The notes under the pieces are model-generated. The model was given only the letters and a program-made list of their open reading frames with translations, made no database searches and had not been told where the DNA came from. Position numbers and translations under genes: made by a program. Positions 30,596 through 39,947 of a DNA stretch of 64,000 bases are shown one piece after another. The stretch's first letter is position 1. Each line of letters opens with the position of its first letter. Origin of the DNA: Haemophilus parainfluenzae. Lineage in GTDB: Bacteria; Pseudomonadota; Gammaproteobacteria; Enterobacterales; Pasteurellaceae. The stretch is taken from assembly GCF_900638025.1 (NCBI RefSeq), contig NZ_LR134481.1, forward strand, positions 1,736,001-1,800,000. The letters run 5' to 3'.

Positions 30596-30932
30596 TAAAT
30601 CCTTTTGGGTTGCCATAGCCACCGCACTTAGCGCCGCGGTGGCATCAACCTTGTGCTGCATCGCACCATTAATCTATTTGGTGTTCGGCGTATCATCTAC
30701 TTGGTTGATTGGCCTAGGCGAATATGATTATTTGCGTATTCCAATGCTTATCGTTTCATTATGCGCCTTCGCCTATGGATTTTGGCTGTTGATGTTTTCC
30801 AAAAAAATCATTTGTAGCAAATATATTTCCCGTAAAAAACTCATTGTTTTATATTGGATTGTATTTATCGTGATGATTTTTTTCTTAACCTATCCAACAA
30901 TTTTGCCTTGGATTTTAGAATTAGCTAATTAG
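30570..30932 (+). CDS. MerT-like membrane transport protein
   Basis: A 120-residue protein with three hydrophobic helices. The first contains the paired cysteines of MerT ([18 protein letters not shown]). A further Cys lies in the cytoplasmic loop (KKIICSKYI), where MerT also has cysteines. MerT proteins bring Hg(II) across the inner membrane. No merA, merR or operator is nearby, so the real cargo may be another soft metal. The start at 30570 gives a normal length; an in-frame ATG at 30549 is possible. It overlaps the transglutaminase-like gene and is 8 bp from the MerP-like gene. Confidence 0.8.
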   Translation: MTTSLKNSNKSFWVAIATALSAAVASTLCCIAPLIYLVFGVSSTWLIGLGEYDYLRIPMLIVSLCAFAYGFWLLMFSKKIICSKYISRKKLIVLYWIVFIVMIFFLTYPTILPWILELAN

Positions 30933-30940
30933 GAATAAAA

Positions 30941-31219
30941 ATGAAGAAATTATGTACCGCACTTTTGCTTTCGCTGTTTGCCATTTCTTTCGCCCATGCG
31001 AATGAAACCAAACAAATTGTGCTAAAAGTAAAAGAAATGAATTGCCAGCTTTGCGCTTATTTAGTGAATAAAGAGCTACGTAATATTGATGGCGTTATAT
31101 CAACAAAAGCATCTATTAAAGATGGGTTAGTGACGGTTGTGGAAGATCCAAAAGTCACAAACCAGCAATTATTCGATGCGATTCACAAGCTGAAATATAC
31201 TGCTGAAGTCGTGAATTAA
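30941..31219 (+). CDS. MerP-like periplasmic heavy-metal-binding protein
   Basis: A 92-residue protein with signal peptide MKKLCTALLLSLFAISFAHA and a single HMA ferredoxin-like domain. The metal site is MNCQLC, in place of the classic GMTCxxC, and the helix after it is typical. It would hand a thiophilic metal to the MerT-like protein. Ribosome-binding site TTAGGAA. An uptake-signal terminator follows. Confidence 0.85.
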   Translation: MKKLCTALLLSLFAISFAHANETKQIVLKVKEMNCQLCAYLVNKELRNIDGVISTKASIKDGLVTVVEDPKVTNQQLFDAIHKLKYTAEVVN

Positions 31220-31234
31220 ATGCTAAATATCTAG

Positions 31235-31268
31235 CAAAAAAAGTGCGGTGAAAATTCACCGCACTTTT
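31235..31268. terminator. Bidirectional terminator from an inverted uptake-signal pair
   Basis: AAAAGTGCGGTGAA and its complement (CACCGCACTTTT) form a perfect stem around AATT. It serves the MerP-like gene on the plus strand and sodC on the minus strand. Confidence 0.92.
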
Positions 31269-31285
31269 CGTTTCGAACTATCGAA

Positions 31286-31849
31286 TTATTTAATCACGCC
31301 ACATGCCATACGTGGGCCGCCACCACCAAGTGGAGCTGGATGATCGGAGTGATTATCACCACCAGCGTGAATCATAATAGAGTGACCGCGAACATCATCT
31401 AAATGTTTAAGACGTGGCGCTAAAACAGGGTTAGTTGCAGTGCCATCATGTAATACAGTTAATGCTGGTAAATCACCTAAGTGTGCATCATCTTGCCATG
31501 GGTAACCATGTTGTTTTGCACCTTTAGGATCCCAGTGACCGCCAGCCGCTAAACCTGCTGTTAATTTACCGTCTTTTTCTTTTGGTTCACAGCTTGGATT
31601 TTCATGAATGTGGAAACCATGTAAACCTTCAGCTAAACCTTGTAGATTTGGTGTAAACACTAAACCATAATTTGATTCAGTAATCGTTACAGTCCCTACA
31701 TCCTTGTTACCATTTGCAGGATCTAATTGTTGTACTTTTACTTCGATTGAAGGACCTGCTGGTTTTGCCATATGGTCATGTGCATTTGCCACGCCAGCAG
31801 CACAAATTCCGCTGATTGCTAATGCTAAGAGAGTTTTCATTTTCATCAT
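31286..31849 (-). CDS. sodC: Periplasmic Cu-Zn superoxide dismutase
   Basis: A 187-residue bacterial SodC that converts superoxide to peroxide and oxygen in the periplasm. The signal peptide runs to about residue 23 ([13 protein letters not shown]). All metal ligands are present: [37 protein letters not shown] and [10 protein letters not shown]. The disulfide cysteines (NPSCEPK, RMACGV) are in place. It therefore looks active, unlike the defective H. influenzae Rd version, and is very like the H. parainfluenzae protein as I remember it. The start is ambiguous between adjacent ATGs at 31849 and 31846; GGAGC favours either. Confidence 0.95.
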   Translation of the reverse strand: MMKMKTLLALAISGICAAGVANAHDHMAKPAGPSIEVKVQQLDPANGNKDVGTVTITESNYGLVFTPNLQGLAEGLHGFHIHENPSCEPKEKDGKLTAGLAAGGHWDPKGAKQHGYPWQDDAHLGDLPALTVLHDGTATNPVLAPRLKHLDDVRGHSIMIHAGGDNHSDHPAPLGGGGPRMACGVIK

Positions 31850-31955
31850 AAGCTCCTTTACTTTAGAAAGACTCAAATTGATTCTACCTAAATACCAATA
31901 AAAAAATAGTGGTTTATATTAAGTATTTGACAATTAAATTGATTTAACTTTTCTA

Positions 31956-33365
31956 TCAATCAAACCTATCCGCCAATAAAAACTGCAAGACGGCATCCAT
32001 TCTTAAATGCGGGATGCTTTCACCTTGTTGTAAAACTTGAGGTTCAAAGGAATCAAAATCAAAAGATTGTTTTGACCAGAACTCTGCATTAGGTAGTTTA
32101 CTTGGAACAGAACCCGGATAAAGGGTAATCAGTTGCTTATCTAAAGAACGCACACCTTGAATAGCTTTGATTTGTTTACCGTTTTGATTAACTAAAACTT
32201 GTTTGGTCGCTCGAATCGCAGCAATTGCGGTATATTCTGTATCAATCCCTTCAAATTCAACATGACGACCGCCCTCTTGCACCAATTGGCGCATCAGGCT
32301 GATTAAGTTTTGAATTTGATCTGTCGTGATATGATCGGCTTTTGTTGCCACAAACATGAGCTTATCAATATTCGGGGAAAACAAACGATTAAGTAAATTG
32401 CGTTTTCCATAATGGAAATTTTTAAAAAGCTGATTAAGCCCTGTTTGCATATCGATAAAGGCTTGTTGACTATGATTTAGTGGCGTTAAGCAATCCGCTA
32501 AAATTACTTGGCGATCAAAAGTCGAAAAATAATTTTCATAAAAGCCTTTCACCACCTTATTACGATAATAATCATATCGTTTATTCAACACCGCAAAATA
32601 GCTATTGGATTTCGCTTCTCTTTTCAGTTTTTGCCATTGTTCTTCCGACAAATGCAATAACGGAAAAAATTGCAATACAGGTGCACCTTCTAATTCTCCA
32701 GGCAAGACGAATCGGCCTGGTTGAATAAATTGCATTCCTTCTGCTTTGCAGGCAAGCAAATAATCGGTATAAGATTTTGCAATCTGTGCTAAAACATCTT
32801 CATTGACGACCGCACTTAGGTCGAGTTTTTTCAGTTTTTCCAACCACTCTTGCGCAAACTGTTGACGAACACCTGATGTAATTTTGGCTAGTTCAAGTGA
32901 CCATTGTTGAAAGTCTAGATTTAGCAAAGGTAAATCCAATAGCCATTCACCAGGGTAATCAAAAATATCTAAATATAATGTGCCACGTTCTTTAAAATGG
33001 CGAAGTAAACCCGATTGACGTTCAAAACGAATAGCAAGACGTGTTTCACTCACGCCTCGAGTAGATTGGCACCATTGTGGTGGATTATTCATTAAATCAT
33101 TGAGATTCGCTTCATAATCAAAACGTGGAATACTTAAATCCTGCTGAGGCACACGTTTTACCGCTAAAATAGATTGATTTCGGGCTGCCTCAAATAAAGG
33201 AAGATGAGCATTTTCCTCTTGATTAATATATAACAGTTGATTAATCAAACTCGTAATAAAAGCGGTTTTACCGCTTCGACTTAACCCCGTTACAGCTAAA
33301 CGCAAAGTGCGGTCAAATCCGCGATTGATTATTTGATTAATTTCCCGATTAATTGATTTAAACAT
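31956..33365 (-). CDS. ycjX: YcjX family P-loop GTPase/ATPase
   Basis: A 469-residue nucleotide-binding protein. Walker A is GLSRSGKTAF at about 28-37, the DYPGEWLLDLPLL region is the G3-like site, and VATKADH is an NKxD-like base-recognition motif. The YcjX family is conserved in gamma-proteobacteria, where it is a stress-regulated partner of YcjF; its biochemical role is not settled. It is divergent from sapA across 88 bp, as in H. influenzae. Ribosome-binding site AGGA close to the ATG. Confidence 0.9.
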   Translation of the reverse strand: MFKSINREINQIINRGFDRTLRLAVTGLSRSGKTAFITSLINQLLYINQEENAHLPLFEAARNQSILAVKRVPQQDLSIPRFDYEANLNDLMNNPPQWCQSTRGVSETRLAIRFERQSGLLRHFKERGTLYLDIFDYPGEWLLDLPLLNLDFQQWSLELAKITSGVRQQFAQEWLEKLKKLDLSAVVNEDVLAQIAKSYTDYLLACKAEGMQFIQPGRFVLPGELEGAPVLQFFPLLHLSEEQWQKLKREAKSNSYFAVLNKRYDYYRNKVVKGFYENYFSTFDRQVILADCLTPLNHSQQAFIDMQTGLNQLFKNFHYGKRNLLNRLFSPNIDKLMFVATKADHITTDQIQNLISLMRQLVQEGGRHVEFEGIDTEYTAIAAIRATKQVLVNQNGKQIKAIQGVRSLDKQLITLYPGSVPSKLPNAEFWSKQSFDFDSFEPQVLQQGESIPHLRMDAVLQFLLADRFD

Positions 33366-33453
33366 ATCCTAAAAATCCAATAACTAGCCATTTTTGCCAA
33401 GATATTTTACAATTCACTCAATTTATCACAAAACGGTCTTTAATAATAAAGCT

Positions 33454-35154
33454 ATGTTACGTCGAAATGTCACTTTTTGTTTTTTATTGTGTGGGTTGAG
33501 CCTAATTAATCTGGCACAAGCCGCCCCACGCATACCTAAAATGCTGACGGAAAATGGCTTAACATACTGCACAAATGCATCGGGTTTTTCCTTTAACCCG
33601 CAAACTGCCGATGCAGGTACCAGTATGAATGTGGTGACGGAGCAAATTTATAACAAATTGTTTGATATTAAAGACCACAGTGCCGCACTTATTCCTGTGT
33701 TAGCACAATCCTATTCAATTTCATCTGATGGCAAACAAATTCTCATTAATCTTCGTAAAGGAGTGAAATTCCATCGTACGCCTTGGTTTACTCCTACACG
33801 TGACTTTAATGCAGAAGATGTGGTCTTTTCAATTAATCGTGTTTTAGGGCATGATACTTATCTGCCGACACTTTCAAACGATGTAGTAACCTATAAAAAT
33901 CCACAATATAGAATCTTCCACGAGCAGGCCAAGAAGGTTCACTTTCCCTATTTTGAAAGTATTAAGCTGAATCAAAAAATTAAAAGTATCACGGCAACGA
34001 ATCCTTATCAGGTCAAAATTGAACTGTTTGAACCTGATGCCTCAATTCTGTCGCATCTTGCCAGTCAATACTCTATTATTTTCTCTCAAGAATATGCGTA
34101 TCAATTAAGTGCTGATGATAACCTCTCCCAATTGGACACGCATCCTGTCGGCACAGGTCCGTATCAAGTAAAAGATTACGTTTATAATCAATATGTTCGC
34201 TTAATACGTAATGAGGAGTATTGGAAAAAAGAAGCTAAAATTGAAAATATTATTGTGGATCTTTCAGCTGAGCGCAGTGGTCGTTTAATAAAATTCTTTA
34301 ATAATGAATGTCAGATTGCTTCTTCTCCAGAAGTTAGCCAACTTGGTTTGTTAAGTGAAAAAAATGCTCCTTATTATTTACAATCCACAGAAGGGATGAA
34401 TTTAGCTTATTTAGCTTTCAATTTTCAAAAATCGTTAATGCAGGATAAAACAATTCGTCAAGCCATTTCACAAAGCTTAAACCGTTTTAGAATTGTACGA
34501 AACATTTATCATAACACGGCGACTGTAGCGAATAATATTATTCCTGATATTTCTTGGGCTTCAGCGATTAACACGCCTGATTTTGCATATGATTATCAGC
34601 CTTCAAAAGCGGAAAAAATCTTACGAGATAAGAAATTAGCATTAAAAATGTGGGTTATAAATGAAGAACAAGTATATAATCCTGCTCCCATTAAAATGGC
34701 TGAACTTATCAAATGGGATTTAGCAAAGGTTGGAGTGGATGTTAAAGTGCGGTCAGTAACACGTACATTTTTAACCGAACAATTACGTAATCACACTGAA
34801 GATTACGATTTAATTTTAACAGGGTGGCTTGCAGGAAACCTTGATCCTGATGGTTTTATGCGTCCGATTTTAAGTTGTGATACTCAAAATGAAATCACAA
34901 ATTTATCCAATTGGTGTAACCCTGAATTTGATAAGATGATGGATCGTGCACTGTCGACTAATCATTTATATGAGCGTTCTAAAGCTTATAATAGCGCACA
35001 AGAACTTATTTTAGATGAATTACCTATTGTGCCAATTGCAAACGTTCAACGACTTTTAGTCGCAAGTGGCAACGTAAAAGGTATAGAAATGACACCATTT
35101 GGTAGCATCAATTTTTCTACTTTATATTTTATGAAAACTAAGGAGAAAAAATAA
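33454..35154 (+). CDS. sapA: Peptide ABC transporter, periplasmic binding protein SapA
   Basis: A 566-residue family-5 solute-binding protein. The signal peptide is MLRRNVTFCFLLCGLSLINLAQA. Mature landmarks are LTYCTNASGFSFNPQTADAG, LRKGVKFH, DVVFSINRVLG and HPVGTGPYQVKDYVYNQYVRLIRNEEYW. In nontypeable H. influenzae SapA binds antimicrobial peptides and heme and delivers them to SapBCDF for destruction or use. The start at 33454 gives the proper signal peptide; an in-frame start at 33394 is rejected. First gene of sapABCDF, 1-bp overlap with sapB. Confidence 0.96.
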   Translation: MLRRNVTFCFLLCGLSLINLAQAAPRIPKMLTENGLTYCTNASGFSFNPQTADAGTSMNVVTEQIYNKLFDIKDHSAALIPVLAQSYSISSDGKQILINLRKGVKFHRTPWFTPTRDFNAEDVVFSINRVLGHDTYLPTLSNDVVTYKNPQYRIFHEQAKKVHFPYFESIKLNQKIKSITATNPYQVKIELFEPDASILSHLASQYSIIFSQEYAYQLSADDNLSQLDTHPVGTGPYQVKDYVYNQYVRLIRNEEYWKKEAKIENIIVDLSAERSGRLIKFFNNECQIASSPEVSQLGLLSEKNAPYYLQSTEGMNLAYLAFNFQKSLMQDKTIRQAISQSLNRFRIVRNIYHNTATVANNIIPDISWASAINTPDFAYDYQPSKAEKILRDKKLALKMWVINEEQVYNPAPIKMAELIKWDLAKVGVDVKVRSVTRTFLTEQLRNHTEDYDLILTGWLAGNLDPDGFMRPILSCDTQNEITNLSNWCNPEFDKMMDRALSTNHLYERSKAYNSAQELILDELPIVPIANVQRLLVASGNVKGIEMTPFGSINFSTLYFMKTKEKK

Positions 35155-36119
35155 TGCTCCTTTCAGCAATTAGACATATAGTTTGGATGATTATCTTATT
35201 ATTGATTCTCTCTTTGCTAAGCTTTGTCATTTTAATGCGTGATCCGCTTAATGCTGATCTTATTACCAATAATATTTATAGTACTTACTATCACTATTTA
35301 ACGTCATTATTACAAGGCGATTTGGGCATTACTTATAACGGAGGAAAATCCTTAAAAGATTTAATTTTCACCGTCTTACCACCAACATTAGAACTCTGCT
35401 TTACTGCGCTCTTATTAGCTTGTCTTTTAAGTATTCCTTTGGGTGTATTAAGTGCGGTCTATAATCAAGGTGCTTTTTCACGAACATTGCAAAGTATCTC
35501 GAATGTTGGTTTATCGATTCCTAGTTTCTGGTTAGCCCCTATTTTGCTTTATGTTGCAGCAATTCAAAATTGGGAAATTGCAGCAATTGGACAATATAAT
35601 TTACTCTATGAAATCAAACCAATAACAGGTTTTCCTATCATTGATATGTGGTTTTTAGATGTTACTTACCGAACAAAAATAGTACAGAACGTTTTACAAC
35701 ATTTAGCCTTGCCCACATTGGTGCTTTGCATTCTACCGACAATGGAATTTATCCGTATTATTCAACAACGAGCAAATTATTTACTTCAGCAAGAATATGC
35801 TAAAGCGGCAGTAACACGTGGGTGGTCAAAATGGATGATCTTAAGACGTTATGTTTTTCGAAATACATTTCCATTATTAATTCCACAGTTTACTCGTGTA
35901 TTTACCTTAGTGTTAACACAATGTATGCTAGTAGAGACTGTCTTAAGCTGGCCTGGTATTGGACTTTGGCTCATAAATGCTGTAACCCAACAAGATTACA
36001 ATAGCATTTCTGCTGGTGTAGTGGTAATTGGTATTTGTATAATCATTATTGATACCTTAGCCAAATTACTCATGTTTATATTAGATCCATTTAATAAGAA
36101 GGGATGGTATGCAAGATAG
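35154..36119 (+). CDS. sapB: Peptide ABC transporter permease SapB
   Basis: A 321-residue inner-membrane permease of the DppB type with about six helices and the EAA loop near the C-terminus (EYAKAAVTRGWSKWMILRRYVFRNTFP). It pairs with SapC to form the channel. The ATG overlaps the sapA stop (TAATG), and the 3' end overlaps sapC by 11 bp, so the operon is translationally coupled. Confidence 0.95.
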   Translation: MLLSAIRHIVWMIILLLILSLLSFVILMRDPLNADLITNNIYSTYYHYLTSLLQGDLGITYNGGKSLKDLIFTVLPPTLELCFTALLLACLLSIPLGVLSAVYNQGAFSRTLQSISNVGLSIPSFWLAPILLYVAAIQNWEIAAIGQYNLLYEIKPITGFPIIDMWFLDVTYRTKIVQNVLQHLALPTLVLCILPTMEFIRIIQQRANYLLQQEYAKAAVTRGWSKWMILRRYVFRNTFPLLIPQFTRVFTLVLTQCMLVETVLSWPGIGLWLINAVTQQDYNSISAGVVVIGICIIIIDTLAKLLMFILDPFNKKGWYAR

Positions 36120-36996
36120 AGAACCTGATGAGTTTCGTGAAAGTACCTCCTTTTTTCAGATTTGGTTGCTTTTTCGTCAAAATCGTGTAGCGTTATTTAG
36201 TTTCTATTTATTTGTTTTTCTTATTTTTATCGCACTTTTTCCCAAGCTAATCATGCCTTATAACGAAAGCATGGAATTTGTGGGAGAAGAACTTATGCCG
36301 CCATCTTGGGTCGAAAAAGGCCGTATTGCCTTTTTCTTTGGAACCGATGATCTCGGTCGTGATGTACTCAGTCGACTCATCATGGGGACGCATTATACCC
36401 TTGGTTCATCTCTTTTAGTCGTCATTGCTGTAGCGATTATTGGTGGTGCATTAGGTATTCTTGCGGGCATGTCAGAAGGAATTAAATCTCGTGTCTTAGG
36501 TCATATTTTTGATGCGTTTTTATCCATTCCTATTTTGTTGATTGCCATTATCATTTCAACATTAATGGAACCGAGCTTGATAAATGCCATATTTGCTACC
36601 CTATTAGCTATTTTGCCGTATTTTGTACATGCCATTTATCAATCCATTCAACAAGAACTGAAGAAAGACTATGTTCTCTTACTAAGATTAGATGGGGTTT
36701 CAAACTGGGAGCTATTAAAAAGCACCATTTTGCCGAATATTAGTGTTGCCTATACGCAAGAAATCGCCCGTGCATTTGTGGTTGCTATTTTAGATATTAC
36801 AGCATTAAGCTTTATTTCGCTAGGTGCACAACGTCCAATGCCTGAATGGGGTGCAATGATTAAAGATTCATTAGAATTAATTTATCTTGCACCATGGACA
36901 GTTTTATTACCTGGTTTTGCTATTATTTTTACCATTTTATTGAGCATTATTTTTACTAACGGATTGTGTCAAGCAATCAACAAATATTACGAGTAA
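36109..36996 (+). CDS. sapC: Peptide ABC transporter permease SapC
   Basis: A 295-residue DppC-type permease. An N-terminal helix (ALFSFYLFVFLIFIALF) is followed by the FFGTDDLGRDVLSRLIMG segment, shared with DppC, and an EAA-like loop LRLDGVSNWELLKSTILPN. It partners SapB. It overlaps sapB by 11 bp and lies 3 bp before sapD. Confidence 0.95.
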   Translation: MQDREPDEFRESTSFFQIWLLFRQNRVALFSFYLFVFLIFIALFPKLIMPYNESMEFVGEELMPPSWVEKGRIAFFFGTDDLGRDVLSRLIMGTHYTLGSSLLVVIAVAIIGGALGILAGMSEGIKSRVLGHIFDAFLSIPILLIAIIISTLMEPSLINAIFATLLAILPYFVHAIYQSIQQELKKDYVLLLRLDGVSNWELLKSTILPNISVAYTQEIARAFVVAILDITALSFISLGAQRPMPEWGAMIKDSLELIYLAPWTVLLPGFAIIFTILLSIIFTNGLCQAINKYYE

Positions 36997-36999
36997 CCG

Positions 37000-38055
37000 A
37001 TGGCGCTGTTAGATATTCGCAATCTTAATATTGAAATTCAAACACCAAACGGCCGTATAAAAATTGTGGACGGCGTCAATCTTTCAGTCAATGAAGGGGA
37101 AATTCTAGGACTTGTTGGTGAATCGGGTTCCGGTAAAAGTTTAATCGCTAAAATAATCAGTAATTCCATTAAAGATAACTGGATTGTTACGGCTGACCGT
37201 TTTCGTTTTAATGATATTGAATTACTTAAACTAACACCGAATCAACGTCGAAAAATCGTTGGAAAAGAAATTTCAATGATTTTCCAAAATCCATTAAGCT
37301 GCCTAGATTCAAGTCGAAGAATCGGCAAACAGCTTATTCAGAGTATTCCGAACTGGACATTTAAAGGTCATTGGTGGCAATGGTTTGGCTGGAAAAAACG
37401 TCGAGCAATTGAATTACTACACCGTGTAGGTATTAAAGATCACCTGGACATTATGGCAAGTTATCCTGATGATCTCACAGAAGGTGAAGGTCAAAAAGTC
37501 ATGATCGCAGTAGCGATTGCAAATCAACCTCGCTTATTAATTGCGGATGAACCCACCAATTCTTTGGAGTCAATTACAGCATTACAAATTTTCCGCTTAC
37601 TTTCAAGCATGAATCAAAACCAAGGCACAACGATTTTATTAGCGAGTAATGATCTGAAAAGTATTAGTGAATGGTGTGATAGCATTTCTGTGCTTTATTG
37701 TGGTCAAAATACAGAATCTGGCCCAACCGAGCAATTATTAGAAATGCCTCATCATCCTTATACACAAGCATTACTCTACTCTGTTCCCGACTTTAGTCGC
37801 CCCTTAAGTTTTAAAAGCCGATTGGGAACATTGGAAGGCACCGTCCCCATTCTGGAACAAATGCCGATGGGGTGTCGATTAGGACCTCGCTGCCCTTTTG
37901 CACAACGTGAATGTATTCAGAAACCAGGCCGATATCGTATTAAACAGCACGAGTTTTCCTGCCATTATCCAATAAATCTCCGAGAAAGGCAGTTTAAAGA
38001 TAAAATGACAACGTCACCACTTACGCTCAATACAGAATCAAAAGGAAGTGAATAA
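37000..38055 (+). CDS. sapD: Peptide ABC transporter ATP-binding protein SapD
   Basis: A 351-residue ABC ATPase. Walker A is GESGSGKS at about 40-47, Walker B is LLIADEPTN, and the oligopeptide-transporter C-terminal domain has the usual cysteines ([17 protein letters not shown]). The signature motif is LTEGEGQK, as in E. coli SapD, rather than LSGGQ. The H-loop reads LASNDLKS, with Asn where most ABC proteins have His. SapD also affects K+ uptake in enterics. Coupled to sapF by a TAATG overlap. Confidence 0.94.
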   Translation: MALLDIRNLNIEIQTPNGRIKIVDGVNLSVNEGEILGLVGESGSGKSLIAKIISNSIKDNWIVTADRFRFNDIELLKLTPNQRRKIVGKEISMIFQNPLSCLDSSRRIGKQLIQSIPNWTFKGHWWQWFGWKKRRAIELLHRVGIKDHLDIMASYPDDLTEGEGQKVMIAVAIANQPRLLIADEPTNSLESITALQIFRLLSSMNQNQGTTILLASNDLKSISEWCDSISVLYCGQNTESGPTEQLLEMPHHPYTQALLYSVPDFSRPLSFKSRLGTLEGTVPILEQMPMGCRLGPRCPFAQRECIQKPGRYRIKQHEFSCHYPINLRERQFKDKMTTSPLTLNTESKGSE

Positions 38056-38858
38056 TGCCTTTATTACAAGTGGAAAATCTTAGCAAAACCTTTGAAGGTC
38101 CGGCTAAATTTCTTGGCACAGAGCAGTTTTATGCAGTAAAAGAGATAAGCTTTTCACTTAATCGCAAAGAAACGCTTGCGATCATTGGTAAAAATGGTTC
38201 GGGTAAGTCAACCTTAGTGAAAATGATCGCAGGGATTACCCCACCAACTTCAGGAAAAATATTATTTAATGATTTACCGTTGAAATTTGAAGATTTTCAT
38301 AATCGAGCGCAGCATATCCGAATGGTTTTCCAAGATGCGAATTCAGCATTTAACCCTCGCTTAAATATAGGACAAGCCTTAGACGCACCATTGAAATTAA
38401 TTACCAATTGGGATGAAGAAACACGCAATCAAAAGATCTTTGAAACCCTTTCATTAGTGGGACTTTATCCCGATTATACTAATCTTAAAATTAAACATCT
38501 CTCAATGAGCCAAAAACAGCGGATTGCCTTAGCTCGCGCACTGATTCTTCAGCCTGAAATTATTATTATTGATGATGTTCTTAGCGCATTAGATGCTTCT
38601 GTACGTGTTCAATTACTTAACTTAATTTTAGATTTACAAGAACATTTGGGACTTTCCTATATTTATGTAGGGCAAAACTTAGGCATTATCAAACACATTG
38701 CTGATCAAGTCTTGGTGATGGATCAAGGTGAAATTATCGAATCAGGTACACCAAGAGAGATCTTCACCAATCCGCAAAACAATATTACCCGCCTTCTTGT
38801 GGAAAGTCATTTTGGTCAATTACTCGATGAAAATGCTTGGCAAACAACTATTTCCTAA
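38055..38858 (+). CDS. sapF: Peptide ABC transporter ATP-binding protein SapF
   Basis: A 267-residue ABC ATPase, partner of SapD. Walker [11 protein letters not shown] (about 47-56) is intact. The signature is LSMSQKQR, Walker B ends IIIIDD with Asp at the catalytic Glu position, and the H-loop reads VGQNLGI with Asn in place of His. This suggests a degenerate ATP site in the SapD-SapF pair. Last gene of the operon here; the sapZ gene that follows sapF in H. influenzae is not seen. No clear terminator follows in the 96-bp gap. Confidence 0.94.
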   Translation: MPLLQVENLSKTFEGPAKFLGTEQFYAVKEISFSLNRKETLAIIGKNGSGKSTLVKMIAGITPPTSGKILFNDLPLKFEDFHNRAQHIRMVFQDANSAFNPRLNIGQALDAPLKLITNWDEETRNQKIFETLSLVGLYPDYTNLKIKHLSMSQKQRIALARALILQPEIIIIDDVLSALDASVRVQLLNLILDLQEHLGLSYIYVGQNLGIIKHIADQVLVMDQGEIIESGTPREIFTNPQNNITRLLVESHFGQLLDENAWQTTIS

Positions 38859-38954
38859 TCATCTGTAAATTCAAGTTAGGCATAGACATCTTAAAAAAAC
38901 GTCTTTAAAATTGACCGCTCTTTTCATTCTTTTTAACAAAATAGGAAAGCAACT

Positions 38955-39887
38955 ATGCAAGCATTATTAAAACTCACTAACTTTGTGAGCAAAACTTTTG
39001 CCCTATGGGCGATTGTTTTTGCTCTTCTCGCCTTTCTCTTCCCTGAGCAATTCAAAATTTTTGCCCCCTATATTCCTTACCTTTTAGGTTTGGTGATGTT
39101 TGGCATGGGGATCACCTTAACGTTTGCAGATTTCAGCGAAGTGGCTAAACATCCTAAATCTGTACTTATTGGTGTAGCGGGTCAATTTATTATCATGCCT
39201 ATCATTGCATTTGGATTAGCAAAAGCCTTTGATTTACCTGCTGATTTAGCAGTTGGTGTGATTCTTGTGGGTTCTTGCCCAGGTGGTACGTCATCAAACG
39301 TAATGACTTATTTAGCGAAAGGTAACACCGCACTTTCTGTTGCTTGTACGACAATTTCAACCTTACTTTCACCAATATTAACCCCTGCTATTTTCTATGT
39401 ATTAGCAAGTCAATGGTTAGATATTGATGCAGGCGCAATGTTTATGTCTGTATTAAAAATGGTATTGTTCCCCATTTTCTTAGGTTTAGTTATTCGTGCT
39501 CTCTTCAAGAAACAAATCGAGCAAGCAAGCCAAACGATGCCATTAGTCTCTGTTATTTCTATCGTCTTAATCTTGGCAGCGGTAGTAGCAGTAAGTAAAG
39601 ATAAAATCGTAGAATCAGGCCTATTAATTTTCAGCGTAGTGGTTTTACATAACTGCTTAGGCTATTTAATTGGTTACTTTGCAGCGAAATTATTTAAACT
39701 TAATACTGCAGATAGCAAAGCGGTGGCAATTGAAGTAGGTATGCAAAACTCAGGTTTAGGCGCCGCACTGGCTGCCGCACATTTCAACCCAATTGCAGCG
39801 GTACCAAGTGCTTTATTTAGTTTCTGGCACAATGTATCGGGTCCAATTTTGGCAAATATTTTCTCCAATATCAAAAATGAAAAATAA
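38955..39887 (+). CDS. BASS-family sodium-coupled organic-anion transporter
   Basis: A 310-residue membrane protein of the bile acid:sodium symporter (BASS/SBF) family with about nine to ten helices. The sodium-site motifs are visible: [20 protein letters not shown] and [19 protein letters not shown]. Bacterial members move keto acids, pantoate-type anions or bile acids, so the cargo cannot be read from sequence. AAAATAGGAAAG supplies the ribosome-binding site. It occupies the place downstream of sapF, probably with its own promoter. Confidence 0.9.
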   Translation: MQALLKLTNFVSKTFALWAIVFALLAFLFPEQFKIFAPYIPYLLGLVMFGMGITLTFADFSEVAKHPKSVLIGVAGQFIIMPIIAFGLAKAFDLPADLAVGVILVGSCPGGTSSNVMTYLAKGNTALSVACTTISTLLSPILTPAIFYVLASQWLDIDAGAMFMSVLKMVLFPIFLGLVIRALFKKQIEQASQTMPLVSVISIVLILAAVVAVSKDKIVESGLLIFSVVVLHNCLGYLIGYFAAKLFKLNTADSKAVAIEVGMQNSGLGAALAAAHFNPIAAVPSALFSFWHNVSGPILANIFSNIKNEK

Positions 39888-39902
39888 GCTAATTGGATAA
39901 AA

Positions 39903-39935
39903 AATAAGGGCGAAAATTACATTCCGCCCTTTTTA
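39903..39935. terminator. Bidirectional terminator between the BASS transporter and sppA
   Basis: AAGGGCG and CGCCCTTTTT form the base of a stem, with AAAAT and ATTC extending it. Confidence 0.82.
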
Positions 39936-39947
39936 CATTTTACTATT

